NCBI GenBank assembly: GCA_029747015.1 | Contig: JAKOGI010000580.1 | Coordinates: forward strand, 62,001 to 126,000 | Origin: Carnegiea gigantea | Lineage: Eukaryota; Streptophyta; Magnoliopsida; Caryophyllales; Cactaceae | DNA: 64,000 bases | Direction: 5' to 3' | Translations under genes and position numbers: made by a program | Shown here: one piece after another, positions 12,482 through 23,344 of the stretch | Position numbering within the stretch: the first letter of the stretch is position 1 | Layout: each line of letters begins with the position of its first letter | Notes under the pieces: model-generated | Told to the model about the DNA's origin: nothing | The model's database searches: none | The model's input: only the letters and a program-made list of their open reading frames with translations

Positions 12482-13530
12482 TGATGAGGATGGGTCCTCA
12501 AACTCCTAAGATCATTATAGCAAGAAAAATAATCGCATCAAAGGATGCTCTCTTGGATTCAATCTCAATCAATCAATAATATTGTGAGAGTTGTACCTAA
12601 GGCAAGACTTTAATGCTAGATTAATCACTTCCCACCAAAATTCTCTCCCAAAGGCTCCTAGCCTTTAAGGAAGAATTCGAAAGGAAAGACTCAAATTATC
12701 ACTCCTTATTAAAGAGAAAAAAATGTAGAGGTTAAGAGAGACAAAATGGCCATTTGCCTTTCAATTCACAATTGATGTAATTGGGTGTACAAATACCCAA
12801 AATGGGTGGATTAATTGTTACAATAGTGGAGCAAGTGCACCAATAAGGGGCTTCTAAATTATTTTAGCAAAATAAATCAAATTACTAAGATAATTACAAA
12901 TAATGTGAGCTATACTTTTCCAGGATTCTTTGCCCACTTTCTAGAAGGTTCTACAACTCCAATAAAGCCCCGTCACCTGGAAAATCTTCCTTGATATGTT
13001 TAGAATTAACTCATGCTAAGTAATCTTAAAGATTACATCTGTATCCTCCTTAATTAAGGCCAAATTTCGGATTTCTTCAAAAATAAAATTTTATGCACAC
13101 TCCACATATTTGGGTGATTTGTCCCAAAATTTGATTACCAATGGCAAATTTTAGTTGATGAAGCTCAGACAGACATCTTATGAAATCAGCAGACTTGAGC
13201 TTGCTTTATTTGGGCTTTATTAGGTAGAATCTTAACTTGACCCAAATTCAGCGAGTTTTTCGATAAAAACATGCACTTTATGAGTTGGGATTTTTATCAC
13301 TTTAAGGAGTCAAAATATCGGGATTTTATTACATCATACTAAATTTAACTCTTTAAGCTTCCCAATGTAGCATAGATCACCCTAATTAGACATTGTTTGG
13401 GTGGTGAGAAGCTAAGTTGAAACCTACTGAAGCGCTGAAACGGTGATTATCTTGACCAAGGAAGGTTAGCTTGGACTTTGGTATGGATGTGCGTCCACCC
13501 AAGAGTTAGTTTAGGGCTTGGTATGCATGA
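12482..13530 (-). repeat. 3' LTR of the Ty3/gypsy element
   Basis: About 1.05 kb, co-linear with 18192-19261. Shared landmarks include TCCTCAAACTC near the left end, TTGGATTCAATCTCAATCAA, GCGAGTTTTTCGATAAAA and GGCTTGGTATG at the right end. Compared with the right copy it has a few extra bases at the extreme left and lacks the terminal CA. Confidence 0.88.
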
Positions 13531-13546
13531 GTCTCCCCCTCTTGAG
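13531..13546 (-). other. Polypurine tract
   Basis: On the minus strand AAGAGGGGGAGAC lies immediately before the 3' LTR. This is the plus-strand primer site of an LTR retrotransposon and supports the minus orientation of the element. Confidence 0.8.
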
Positions 13547-14640
13547 AAAGATTTACCCTCAAATTCTAAAATTCATCCTCCATGTAAGGAACTAGGTCAT
13601 GCACATTAAAAGTGGCGCTCACCTTCATGTCTCCCGATAACTCCAACTTGTAGGCATTATCTCTAATCCTTTCACGTACCTTAAAAGGACCTTCCTCTCG
13701 AGCCATAAGTTTGTTTTTCCTCCTAGAAGGTAATCTCTCCTTCCTTAGGTGTAACTAAACCAAATCTACCAGGTTAAAAACCATGGCCTTTCGATGCTTG
13801 TTTGCTTTAGCCATGTAAGAGGCGTTGACCTTCTCTTTTGAGCTTGAATTTGCTCATGGAGCTTGAATTTCCTTAGCTCTTTCTTGGGCCTCAAAGACAA
13901 CCCTATGCTCAATGGGAAGAGGAATAAGGTTTATTCGAGTAAGTGGATTGACTCCATAACACGCTTTCAAGGGAGAGTGGGATGTAGTATAAGTAGGAGC
14001 TCGATTATAAGAAAATTTGGCATGAGGAAGCTTTAAATGCCATTCCTTGAGGTTCTTGCTAACTAATCACTGAGGAATATAGATAGAGTCCAGTTGGTAA
14101 GCTCCATTTTTCCATCAATTTGAGGGTAACAAGCAGTGCTAAACAAGAGCTTGGTTCCTAACAATCTCGATAAACAACTCCAAAAATGGGGAAGGAATTT
14201 GGTTTCCCTATCAAATACAATACTTCTTGGCATACTACATAACTTGATGACCTCATAAAGGAGCAATGTGAGAAGCATCATCACTCTTGTGACATGGAAT
14301 GAAGTGGGCCATCTTGGAGAACCGGTCAATGACAACCATGAATGAATCATGCCCCCTTTAGGTTCTTGGTAAACCCAAAATAAAATCCATGCTTACATTT
14401 TCCCAATGGCTATTTAGTGTTGGAAGAGGGGTATACAACCCTTGATGAAAGGTGGTCTTAACCCTATGGCATATGGCACACTTGGAGATAACCTTACAAA
14501 CATCAGTTGCCATCTGTGGCTAATAAAAGTGCTCTTTTAAGATCTCAATTATTGTGTTGATGCCGAAATGACCTCCTAATGCACCACCATGGACCTCTCT
14601 CACAAGTAATTCCCTTGTAGAGCCCCTAGAACACATAGCT
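13547..14640 (-). pseudogene. Integrase of the Ty3/gypsy element (broken)
   Basis: Minus-strand translation in shifting frames gives an H2C2-type zinc finger (GGHFG..., then CAICHRVKT, about 14440-14600), the core with VSMDF, SIVFDRETKF and a YPQIDGKMEL segment (the D, D and E of the catalytic triad can all be placed), and the C-terminal module with GPFKV (GPF/Y motif), then ATFNVHDLVPY near 13600. The protein inserts the cDNA into chromosomes. Stops and frame changes occur near 14060 and 13860, among other places, so no full protein can be made. It ends shortly before the polypurine tract with no chromodomain that I can see. Confidence 0.85.
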
Positions 14641-14699
14641 TATTATGCAGACCCATCTTACAAGATATAACAGTCACGATCCTATGGATTTGCAACAAT

Positions 14700-15210
14700 T
14701 TCTTGGAAATCTTTATCTTCTTTGTAGAGGTCTTAGATGGTGTAAAATCCCAAGATTTTGGTGTCTAGAGTAGAGAAAAGAGTGTATCTTCTTGAGAGTG
14801 CGTCGATCACCATACTTTCCTTACCCTTCTTATGCTTGCAAGTAAAGGAAAATGATTAGAGAAATTTCACCCTCTTAGGATGCCTTGAAGTGTGCTTGGC
14901 TTGTCCATTGATGAAGGACAAGGCCTTATAATCCAAATGTATCACATAGGGCTTTAGCTTGAGATAGTGACTCCAATAGGTAAGAGCCCGGATGATAGCA
15001 TAAAACTCCTTGGAGCCAAGGCCAAGGGTCGTATGGCTTGGATGAGGATCGCCCCAATGTTAATGCCACAAACATCATATTCAACTTTAAAAAGGAGCTC
15101 AAAGTTGGGGAGAGCCAAGGTAGGAGTTAAGCATAGCTTACTTTTAATTATTTCAACGGCTCTTTGGGTGGGTCTTGTCCATTTAAAACTTCCCTTTTCG
15201 TGCACTTGGT
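14700..15210 (-). pseudogene. RNase H domain of the Ty3/gypsy element (broken)
   Basis: The minus strand reads PTLALPNFELLFKVEYDVCG..., matching the start of the Ty3 RNase H (family consensus has an Asp-Ala-Ser triplet where this copy has YDVCG, so the neighbourhood of the first catalytic Asp has changed). It follows the thumb of the reverse transcriptase (KVRSFHSLISFY... at 15240-15300). RNase H removes the RNA template during reverse transcription. Frame changes at about 15180 and later stops make it non-functional. Confidence 0.75.
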
Positions 15211-16130
15211 CAAGCGAGTCATGATAGAGCTAAAGTCTTTGATAAACCAGCAATAGAAAGATATCAAGCTATGGAAGCTCCTCACTTTCATGATAAAGGT
15301 AGGTACAAGCCAGCTCTTGATGGCTTCAACTTTGGAATTAGCCACTTGTATGCCCTTTCTCAAAACAACATAGCTAAGAAAAACAACTTATGATGAGAAT
15401 AAGTCACATTTCTCAAGCTTACTGTATAATTTTTGATGCCTCAAGACTCAAAAGACTTGAGAGAGACGCACAATATGAGAAGTTTCATCAAAGCTATACA
15501 CCAAAATATCATCAAAATACACTAAAACAAACTTCCTAATGAAAGTCCTCAAAACCTCATTCATAAGTCTCATAAAGGTGCTAGGAGCATTAGACAAGCC
15601 AAATGGCATAATAAGCCATTCATACAACCTATACTTAGTCATGAAGGTGGTTTTCCACTCATCACCTTCTTTCATTCTAATTTGGTGATACCCACTCCTA
15701 AGGTTAATTTGGAGAAGACAATAGACCCATGTAATTCATCAAGCATATCATCCAATCGAAGAATAGGTAACCTATACTTGATGGTGATGTTATTTATATC
15801 CCTATAGTCAACACACATATGCTAAGTCCCATCTTTCGCAAGTACTAATAGAGTGGGAACTGAGCAAGGATTCAAGCTCTCTCTAATGTAGTCATAGTTA
15901 AGCAACTCTTAGAATTGCTTTGTAATTCCTTTGACTCACTAGGATTGCTTAGATAGGCCAGCTTGTTAGGCAAAGGAGCACCCGGTAGGAGATTAGTTTG
16001 GTGCTTAATTCCTCCAAAGAGAGGGAGCCTTGGTGTAAATTAATAGGGAATACATCCTCAAATTCTTCCAATAGTAATTCAGCTGGAGGGTGTGTAGGTT
16101 GCACTGCCTCACTTGTATTTGATTCTTCCA
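15211..16130 (-). pseudogene. Reverse transcriptase of the Ty3/gypsy element (broken)
   Basis: In order on the minus strand: a linker ending in LLEEFEDVFP (about 16050-16080); a damaged finger region with many stops (15690-15990); then [25 protein letters not shown] and the catalytic box YFDDILVYS (about 15495-15525). This is a clear Ty3/gypsy reverse transcriptase that copies element RNA into DNA in the virus-like particle. The catalytic YFDD is intact, but stops and frameshifts on both sides exclude activity. Confidence 0.9.
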
Positions 16131-16308
16131 TAAGTAAGGCAAATAAGGCTTTACTCTTATTAATGGCTCTCTCTACTTGTGTTTCACTCACATATAGGTT
16201 TTTCTCACCTTTCTTCCCCTGTTTAGATTTGAGGGGTTTATGTGGAGGTAATGGGGTCAAAGTGAGGCCACGACCCCTATTTTTAAATGTTAGTATGCGC
16301 ATCATGAT

Positions 16309-16572
16309 TTACATGATTTCAAACAACCAAGGCCTACCAAGTAACAATTGATATGTATCTATAGGAAGGACATCAAAAAGCACCTCATCATAATATAAAC
16401 CAATCGAAAATGCAATAAGAGCTTGCTTAGAAATGGTTATCTTGCTCCTTTGTTTGAACCATTGAAGAAAATATGGGGTGGGATGCACCTTGGTGGGCAA
16501 TTGAAGCTTGTCAATAAGTGTGGTAAAGGCTACATTGGTATAACTCTCTTCATCGATCATGAGTTCACACAC
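16309..16572 (-). pseudogene. Aspartic protease of the Ty3/gypsy element, altered active site
   Basis: An open 87-codon minus-strand segment. It starts with CELMIDEESYTNVA, where related elements have IDGGS or IDSGS, and ends with LLLGRPWLFE, the typical C-terminal protease motif. The flap and dimer region lie between. The catalytic Asp is present, but the following residues are Glu-Glu, so the Asp-Ser/Thr-Gly type loop is lost. The protease would have cut the Gag-Pol polyprotein. Confidence 0.8.
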
Positions 16573-16656
16573 TTTGCTTCCAATGGTACACCAGGAATGG
16601 AAAATTTGCTCTTTTTGGCTTGGTTCACAAGGAGCCTCGTTGACATAGAGCGCCCT

Positions 16657-17713
16657 TCAAATGACTAAGAGTTCACCCACATCCGAAGTGACCAAAGTAT
16701 ATTCCTCATTTTGGAATTCGTCTTCAACTGTTGCTTCCTCAATATCGTGGATTTCTACGATATCTCTACTGTTGAGAGTCTTTCTATTTAGGCAATCGAA
16801 TTGGAAGTGATCATAGCCATGACACTTGAAGCATTTCTTTCCTTCCAACCTCTTTTGGGGCTCACTAGCAATGGCCCTACACTTATCTAAGGATTTAGTA
16901 TGGGTTGGAGTCATCTTGGTCTTAGGGTGAGAAGAAAACCCCTTTGTGGAGATAGGAAAGAGATGTGTGCAAAGGGAGGGAAAGGTTTTCTACCCTTGAG
17001 TTATTTCTCGACCTTCACAGCTAGGTTGCAAACATCATCAAATGAGAGATAAAGTTGCAAGCATACCTTATTAGCTATGTTGAAGGATAGACCTTTGATG
17101 AATCTAGCTATGTTGAGCTTGGGCCCTTCATTCAATTCGACTCTCATTTGGAGTTGCTCAAATTCTTTAATATACTCTTCAACCTTGAGGTTATCTTGGT
17201 TAAGAGTAGTGATCTAGAGGTAAAGCTCTTACTTGTGGAAGGGTGGTAAAAAACTTTTTCTATGTGCTTTTTGAGCTTGGACCAAGTCCTGATTTTAGAC
17301 ATTACCTCCCTTGCTCTATTCATCTTCAAGTTCTCATACCATAAGGATACATATCCTTTCGTCTTAAGAATTATCAATTTAAAAGCCTTCTTATCACTAT
17401 ACTCCTTAACCTCAAAGATCCTCGCCATAGATTGAACCCAATCTTGATAGTCTTCCGAATTTAGGTTTCCATCAAACTATGGGGCTTCAATCTTAAAGTC
17501 TCTCAAGTCATCTCTTGGATGCCTTCTTCTTCTAGCTCCTCTTTCCTCATCATCTAAGTCTTCATGAGAGGATGAGAAAGTGGTGTCGATAGGGTTAATA
17601 TCATATCCTCGATGGTAAGGATTTGGTTGTCTAGATCTATTCATTTGCTTAAGTTCCCTTATGAGCCTTCTCACTTGTTCTTTAAGCTCAACTATGGCCT
17701 TATCTATTCTCAT
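16657..17713 (-). pseudogene. Gag of the Ty3/gypsy element (broken)
   Basis: The minus-strand frame begins at 17713 (MRIDKAIVELKEQVRRL, a short coiled-coil-like start), has an acidic/Arg-rich segment (EERGARRRRHPRDD), then an in-frame stop near 17477. It continues with DYQDWVQSMARIFEVKEY and the conserved SLWYENLK of plant Ty3 capsid. Further down is a zinc knuckle CFKCHGYDHFQFDC (C-x2-C-x4-H-x4-C, about 16795-16840), then an acidic tail. Gag forms the particle that packages element RNA. Several frameshifts (about 17200, 16950) separate the pieces. Confidence 0.85.
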
Positions 17714-18170
17714 TTTTAGATTTGCTCAAGTGGCTGCCTCTAAGTTGAGAAGAGGCTCCTTCATTGTTCATAGTAATGCTAGAAACGAAGGTATAGGATG
17801 AAATAAAGGCACCACGAGTCGTGGGGGTTACCACAGAGGGAACGAGGTGAAGAAAACAAGGACTACCAGGGAACAGTAATCTACCATGGTCCGTGGGGTA
17901 CTCCATAGGTAGACCGTGGTGGTGGCTATCCCATGAACTTTTCGGCTTTTTGTGAAGGCTTTTAGTGAAGTTTTAGGGATGTTTTTGGGTTAAAAATTAT
18001 GCTTGGGCTATCTAAGGCTTCTTTGTGGGCTAATGAGGGTTGATTAAGCTAGATGAATAAAGGAAATTTTGAGAAACCAAAGTGCGGATTTTTAGGGATG
18101 GCTATGAGGAGATCATGAGGCCTTTTGATTGAATCAATGGTGATCATGTTTCAATAATCACACAAGAGGA

Positions 18171-18188
18171 GCTCTAACTCTGATACCA
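18171..18188 (-). other. Primer binding site, initiator-Met tRNA type
   Basis: The minus strand reads TGGTATCAGAGTTAGAGC, three bases from the inner end of the 5' LTR. TGGTATCAGAGC is the standard plant site complementary to the 3' end of initiator Met tRNA; here the match is good for the first 11 bases. It sets the element orientation. Confidence 0.9.
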
Positions 18189-18191
18189 ACT

Positions 18192-19261
18192 TGATGGATC
18201 CTCAAACTCCCAAGATCAACAACAATGAAAATGATCACACCAAAGGATGCTCCTCTTGGATTCAATCTCAATCAATCAACAAGATTGTGAGAGTTATACC
18301 TAAGGTAAGACCCTAATGATAGATTAATCACTGGCAATCAAATTCCTCTCCTAAAGGCTCTTACCCACTAAAGAAGAATTCTAAAGGAAAGACTCTAATC
18401 ACCACTCTTGATTAAACTGATAAAGATGTAGACAATTAGAGAGAGAAAATGACCATTTACCTTTAAATTCATTATTGAACTTAAACTGAGTTTACATGGA
18501 GATAAATAGGTCTATAAATACCCAAAATAGGTGGATTAGCTATTACAATAGTAGGGCAAGTGCACCAACAGGGGGCTTACAAATTATCTTAGAAAAATAA
18601 ATCAAATTATTAAGATAATTACAGTCAAGATGAGCTGTATTTTTTTTAAGATTCTCCCCCCACTTTCTATAAGGTTCTACACCTCCAATAGGGGCCCACC
18701 ATTGAAAAATCGTCCTTGGTGTGTGTACCATCACCCATGCTAAGTAATCCCAAAGATTACAGCTGTGCTCTCCGCAATAAGGGCAAATTCTAGATAGCTC
18801 TAAAACTAGAATTTTGTACACACTCCATATATTTGGGCCATTCATCCTGATATTTTTAACCAATACTAATTTTAGCTCATGGGGCTAAAATAAACATCTT
18901 AGGGAATTAGCAAAACCAAGGCTCACTTCATTTGGGCTTTGTTAAGTAAGATCATAACTTAACCCAAATTCAGCGAGTTTTTCGATAAAAGCCTGCATCT
19001 TATGAGTTGGGGTTTTTATCACTTTAGGGATCTAAAATGCAACCTAACTTGGGATTTTATTGCATTATCATAAATTTAACTCCCTAAACTTCCCAAAGAA
19101 GCATATACCACTTTAATTGGACATTGTTTGGGTGGTTAGAGGCCAAGTCGAAACCAAGTGAAGTGCTAGAGCGGTGACCAACTTAACCAAGGAAGATTGG
19201 CTTGGACTTTAGTGTAGATAAGGGTGTAGCAAAGAGTTGGTCTGCGGCTTGGTATGTATCA
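18192..19261 (-). repeat. 5' LTR of the Ty3/gypsy element
   Basis: About 1.07 kb, starting TG and ending CA on the plus strand. Co-linear with 12482-13530 and differing by many substitutions and small indels. Followed by the target duplication ATGGT at 19262-19266. Confidence 0.9.
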
Positions 19262-19266
19262 ATGGT
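19262..19266. repeat. Target-site duplication ATGGT (right copy)
   Basis: Matches 12477-12481 exactly, directly outside the terminal CA of the right LTR. Confidence 0.8.
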
Positions 19267-20250
19267 TGAAAAGTCTTGGATTTTGGAATGAAGGTGAGAT
19301 TAGAGGCTATAATGATTAAGAAGAAGTGATCAAGTGGATGAATGGTTTGTCAAGTATGGTTTGATGGAAGTAGGTAATAGAATGCTTCTTTGTTCTCAAA
19401 AACCAAAATTTGATTTCTACTCTCCTTTTGCTTGGCTCATATTTTTCGATTTTCAAAACAACCACTCCTTCCCCCCTCCCCCTTTTTGGGTACCAAAAGT
19501 CTCAATTGAGATATTTCTTCATGGAAAAGCGTCTTTGTGGCCGAGCCTCAAAGAGATTACCTACCTATCCTATATGGAATCAAGCCCGTCGTTATTTAGG
19601 AGTAAGAACATGTAACTTAAAGGAGAGATCCCTCAAGGAGGACTTCTTGTGCTGGGCAGGGGTAAGGATGCCAAAGGAAAGGAAACATTATGAAGGCTCA
19701 AATAACCCTTCTGAAATTCCCAATTATGCATGGTAATGAGATAGTATGAATCAACACTTGCTTCCTTCTTCTTCTTCTTCCTCTTCTTTTCAAGCCTTTT
19801 TTAATTTTCTTTTTTTATTCCTTTTTTTTTGTTGGTTTCTTTTCTCTTTGGATAGGACTGTTTGGTCTGAAATCTCTTTTTTGATTACTAATTTTGATAT
19901 TGATGTCACTCATGACACATTCCCAATCCTACTTTGGCTCAAATGTAGTTACCAAAGAAATAGCCTCATTTTGAGGACAAAAGGTTCTAAGTGGTAACTT
20001 ACCAGGTTTAACAAAGGTATTATTGTAGGCTATCAAAACAAGCCTCGTACCCTAGGCATGTCCTTTAAAGCTGTATGACTTATGGCAAGGAAATTTATAA
20101 TCTTTTCCTTTTTCAGATGACGAATTGAAATCCTTAGTCTCTTTTTAATTTTTTTCCCACTTTCCTTTTGCCTGGCTTACCTTGTGAGCTTTCGAGCTAG
20201 CCCCTCTTTTTGTTTTTCCTTTTTTTAACATAGCTTCATCAAGGGATAAC
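19267..20250. other. Retroelement-like but unreadable stretch
   Basis: Lies between the target duplication and a plus-strand Athila-like integrase remnant. Two overlapping plus frames of 93 and 108 codons (19334-19736) have no motif I recognise. T-rich blocks (19770-19840, 20100-20230) alternate with purine-rich text. By position it may be the decayed reverse transcriptase end of the Athila-like element, but I could not confirm this. Confidence 0.35.
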
Positions 20251-21560
20251 TTGTCTAGGATTATCCATGGTAGAGGGACTAAGTCTCATATTTCTGAATG
20301 CTTACCTAATGAGCAATTGTTTGTATTCCATCCTAACCCTTGGTATGCTGACATTGTGAACTATCTAGTGTTTAGTAGGATTCCTAAGGGTTGGATTAAG
20401 ATAGATAGAGATCGATTCTTCTACCTTATGAAATTCTTTATTTGGGATAACCCTTACTTGTTTAAGTATTGTTCTGATAAAGTCTTTAGAAGGTAAATTC
20501 CTCACTATGAGGTTAGAAGTGTCCTTCCATTCTGCCATGACCATGCATGTCAGGGCATTTTAGTGGGGAAAAGACAACAGCCACAATTCTCTAATGTAGT
20601 TTCTATTAGCCTACCCTATTTACCGATGCTTTTGAATATTGTATGAGTTGCCCTAGCTGCCAATAGCTAAGTAGGATTAGTAAGAGAAATATGATGCCAC
20701 TTAATCATCGTTATGGTAGAGATTTTTTATGTTTGGGGTATAAACTCCATGGGACCATTTTCATCTTCTTTTGAGAATGAGTATATTATGTTAACTGTGG
20801 GCTATGTAGCTAAGTGGGTAGAGGTTATCTCTCATGGGACCAATGACGCTAAAGTAGTTATCAAGTTCCCTAGGGAGAACATTTTTACTAGATTTGGCAT
20901 GCCCTGAGCTATTATTAGTGGTCAGGGTACCCACTATAGTAATAAGTCTTTTGATCCTTTGTTGAGGAGGTATTCAAATAGTCCATAGAATTGTTGCCCA
21001 TATCAGCCCCAGAGGCAGAAGTGACCAATAGGCATATCAAGAAAATTTTTGAAAAGACTATAAGCAAAAATCGAAAAGAATTAGCCGACAACCTTGTAGA
21101 TGTTTTGTGGGCTTATAGGACAGCTTTCAAAACTCCCTTAAGTATGTTACCTTGTCAGGTTATCTATGGTAAGCCTTATCATCTCCTTATTGAGATTGAG
21201 CATAAAGTTTGGTAGGATATCAAGATGCTTAACTATAACTTGACTAAGGCTGGTGAGGAGAGAAGAGTGCAACTGAGTGAGCTAGAAGAGATTAGAGCTG
21301 AAACCTATGAGAGTGCTTGATCTTGTTTAAGTTATTTCATCATCTACACATTCCTAGGAAAGAGTTTGCACCAGGAATGAAAGTACTCTTGTATGACTCT
21401 AAACTTCATATTTTTCTAAGAAAACTAAGGTCCCGCTGGACAGATCCTTATATTATTTCTCATGTTTTATCCCTATAGTGCAGTCGAGATATAGGATACA
21501 GAAAGTGGTGCCAAGTTTAAGATGAATGGCCAAAGGATGAAGCAGCTTTTTGAATTGCTA
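20251..21560 (+). pseudogene. Integrase remnant of an Athila-type Ty3/gypsy element
   Basis: Plus-strand pieces in order: PNEQLFVFHPNPWYADIVNY and DNPYLFKYCSDKVFRR (linker before the zinc finger); a mutated zinc finger (20500-20700); VEIFYVWGINSMGPF, VAKWVEVISHGTNDAKVV and IFTRFGMP (integrase core); NRKELADNLVDVLWAYRTAF; then the C-terminal FAPGMKVLLYDSKL and LRSRWTDPY (21350-21450). The wording of these motifs is that of the Athila lineage. At least five stops or frameshifts interrupt it (for example near 20497, 20650, 20907, 21215 and 21318). The host-side element must be older than the minus-strand element inserted at 12482. Confidence 0.88.
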
Positions 21561-23288
21561 CGCACACAAGATGTAGAGTGTCTGACACTCTGTGAGCCAA
21601 TTTTTGATTAATGATATGCGATTGAGTTAGTTCGGGTGTATCTAGCACCCCACTTGGTTCAATTGAACTTTCTTCCCCTCTCTTTTCTTCTATTTTTCTT
21701 TCATCTTCTTTTTGTATATTTGGGTGCTTTTCCTTTTACTTCTCTTTTGTGTATATGTTTTAGAGTTTGTCATTTTTCTTTTTGAGTCTTATTTTTCTTA
21801 TTGCATATTTGTTTATCTTTTTAGTTGTTTTTGTGTTTCCTTTCACTCCTAATGAGGACATTGAGTGATTTAGGTGTGGGGGCGGAAAACAACGTTTTAA
21901 AAAAAATAAAAAATAATTGAAAAATGAGGAAAATTTAAAATAATTTTTGTTTTGTTTTGGGGAATATATGTGATATTTTGACTGACTACGTTCTCTTGTA
22001 CCTTAGCTATTAGGTTGTATGTAAATATGGTATGCATAATAAAACTTAGTTCCAAGTGTGATATTTATGCCATAGTTCTAACCCCCAATATTTTAAAAGC
22101 AGGCTGTCTTGACTTTGGTGGATAAACCTGTGAGATTTTATGCCTTAAAGACTAATTCATCATTTTTAATCACATATTTTTCTTTCATGCGTGTCTCTTC
22201 CATGATCACATATCTTGAACTTGCTTTGATTCTCTTTAAAATCACATTTAGCATTTGCATTATGGTAATATGATAGATGCGTTCATTTGTTTTATGAACC
22301 ACATAAGCTAAATTGGTACCTTGTTTGAATGTTTTATCCTTTGCTAACCCTTTGGGCCTTGACTGCTTTCATTTGTTATGAACCCTTCATTTCAGCCTTG
22401 GCCTAAACACTTTTTGCTATGCCTAAGCCAAGACTGGTGGAGCAGCATCATCATATGTTGGATAGCTTTTGGGTGATGATATATTTAGTGGTTGATTTTG
22501 GAACTTTTGGTGTGATGTAGGGATATATTATTATGACCATTTGGGAATTGATTTGTATTATTTTCTTACATGTCATTCACGCATTTTTTTCCCTCTTTCA
22601 AAGGAAAAAGAAAAAAGAGAGAAAAAGAGAAAAACAAAGGAAGAAAATGAAAAAAATGAAAAATAGTTCTAATTTTTTTTAAATGAAAAACAAAATTGAG
22701 AAAATTGAGAAAACTTTTGCGATCAAGAGTGTTTAGCATGAACGTGTGATCATTGTATATAATCATTCCCAATGGTTGCTTCTGCAGGGTGTGTTCTTAT
22801 TTGGTTTTGGGAGAGTGTGTGGTATAGTTGGTGGAAGTCTTTGATTGCTCATTAGTCACATGGCTTTTGGCTCCTCATTCTCCAAATTGATTTTTCCTCT
22901 CTTACTTTGCCCTTAGCACCATTACAATCCTATGAAGTCCTCTTGATTATCATATTGAATTTTGCATCTTAGTGGTGGGGATTAAGAATTTTAGTGGCGG
23001 GGATTAAGAATTTTAACAAATCTATGGTAGTTTGTATGACTAGAAGATGAGTTAAGTGAACCTTGTTACATTTAGAACACATGAGTAGAGTGTTCCACTT
23101 ATCCCTAGGGTGAGGTTCTCCAAGTCAGACTTGTACATATTTCTTAAGTGGGGTAAAAGAATGTGTATAATATCATTAGTGGGGACTAATAGTTTCTCAA
23201 TATGTCCATTGTATTTTAATGTGATTTAATACTTAGGTTACTTGAGTGGGGTGCTTGGTTAGAATGTGTGCATATCCATTCCCAGTGT

Positions 23289-23292
<4 letters not shown>
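21561..23292 (+). other. Probable 3' untranslated part of the Athila-type remnant
   Basis: No coding frame. Just after the integrase the text has a T-rich stretch and then GAGGACATTGAGTGATTTAGGTGTGGGGG (around 21853-21881), a purine-rich phrase that commonly follows pol in Athila elements. A 22-bp direct duplication (GGGGATTAAGAATTTTA) is seen at 22975-23010. No matching LTR pair was found. Confidence 0.45.

Positions 23293-23342
<50 letters not shown>
23293..23342. repeat. (TG)n microsatellite
   Basis: About 24 uninterrupted TG units following a short T run. Confidence 0.97.

Positions 23343-23344
<2 letters not shown>

Larger units (their letters stand above)
12482..19261 (-). mobile_element. 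Ty3/gypsy LTR retrotransposon, complete but decayed, minus strand
   Basis: A 6.8-kb element with two diverged LTRs, identical 5-bp target duplications, a primer site next to the right LTR and a purine tract next to the left LTR. The internal part (13531-18191), read on the minus strand, gives gag with a CCHC knuckle, protease, reverse transcriptase, RNase H and integrase in the order of Ty3/gypsy. Every domain has stops or frameshifts. A tRNA-iMet-type primer site and the pol order fit the chromovirus branch, although no chromodomain is readable after the integrase. The many LTR differences mean the insertion is old. It appears to sit inside an even older, Athila-like element. Confidence 0.92.
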
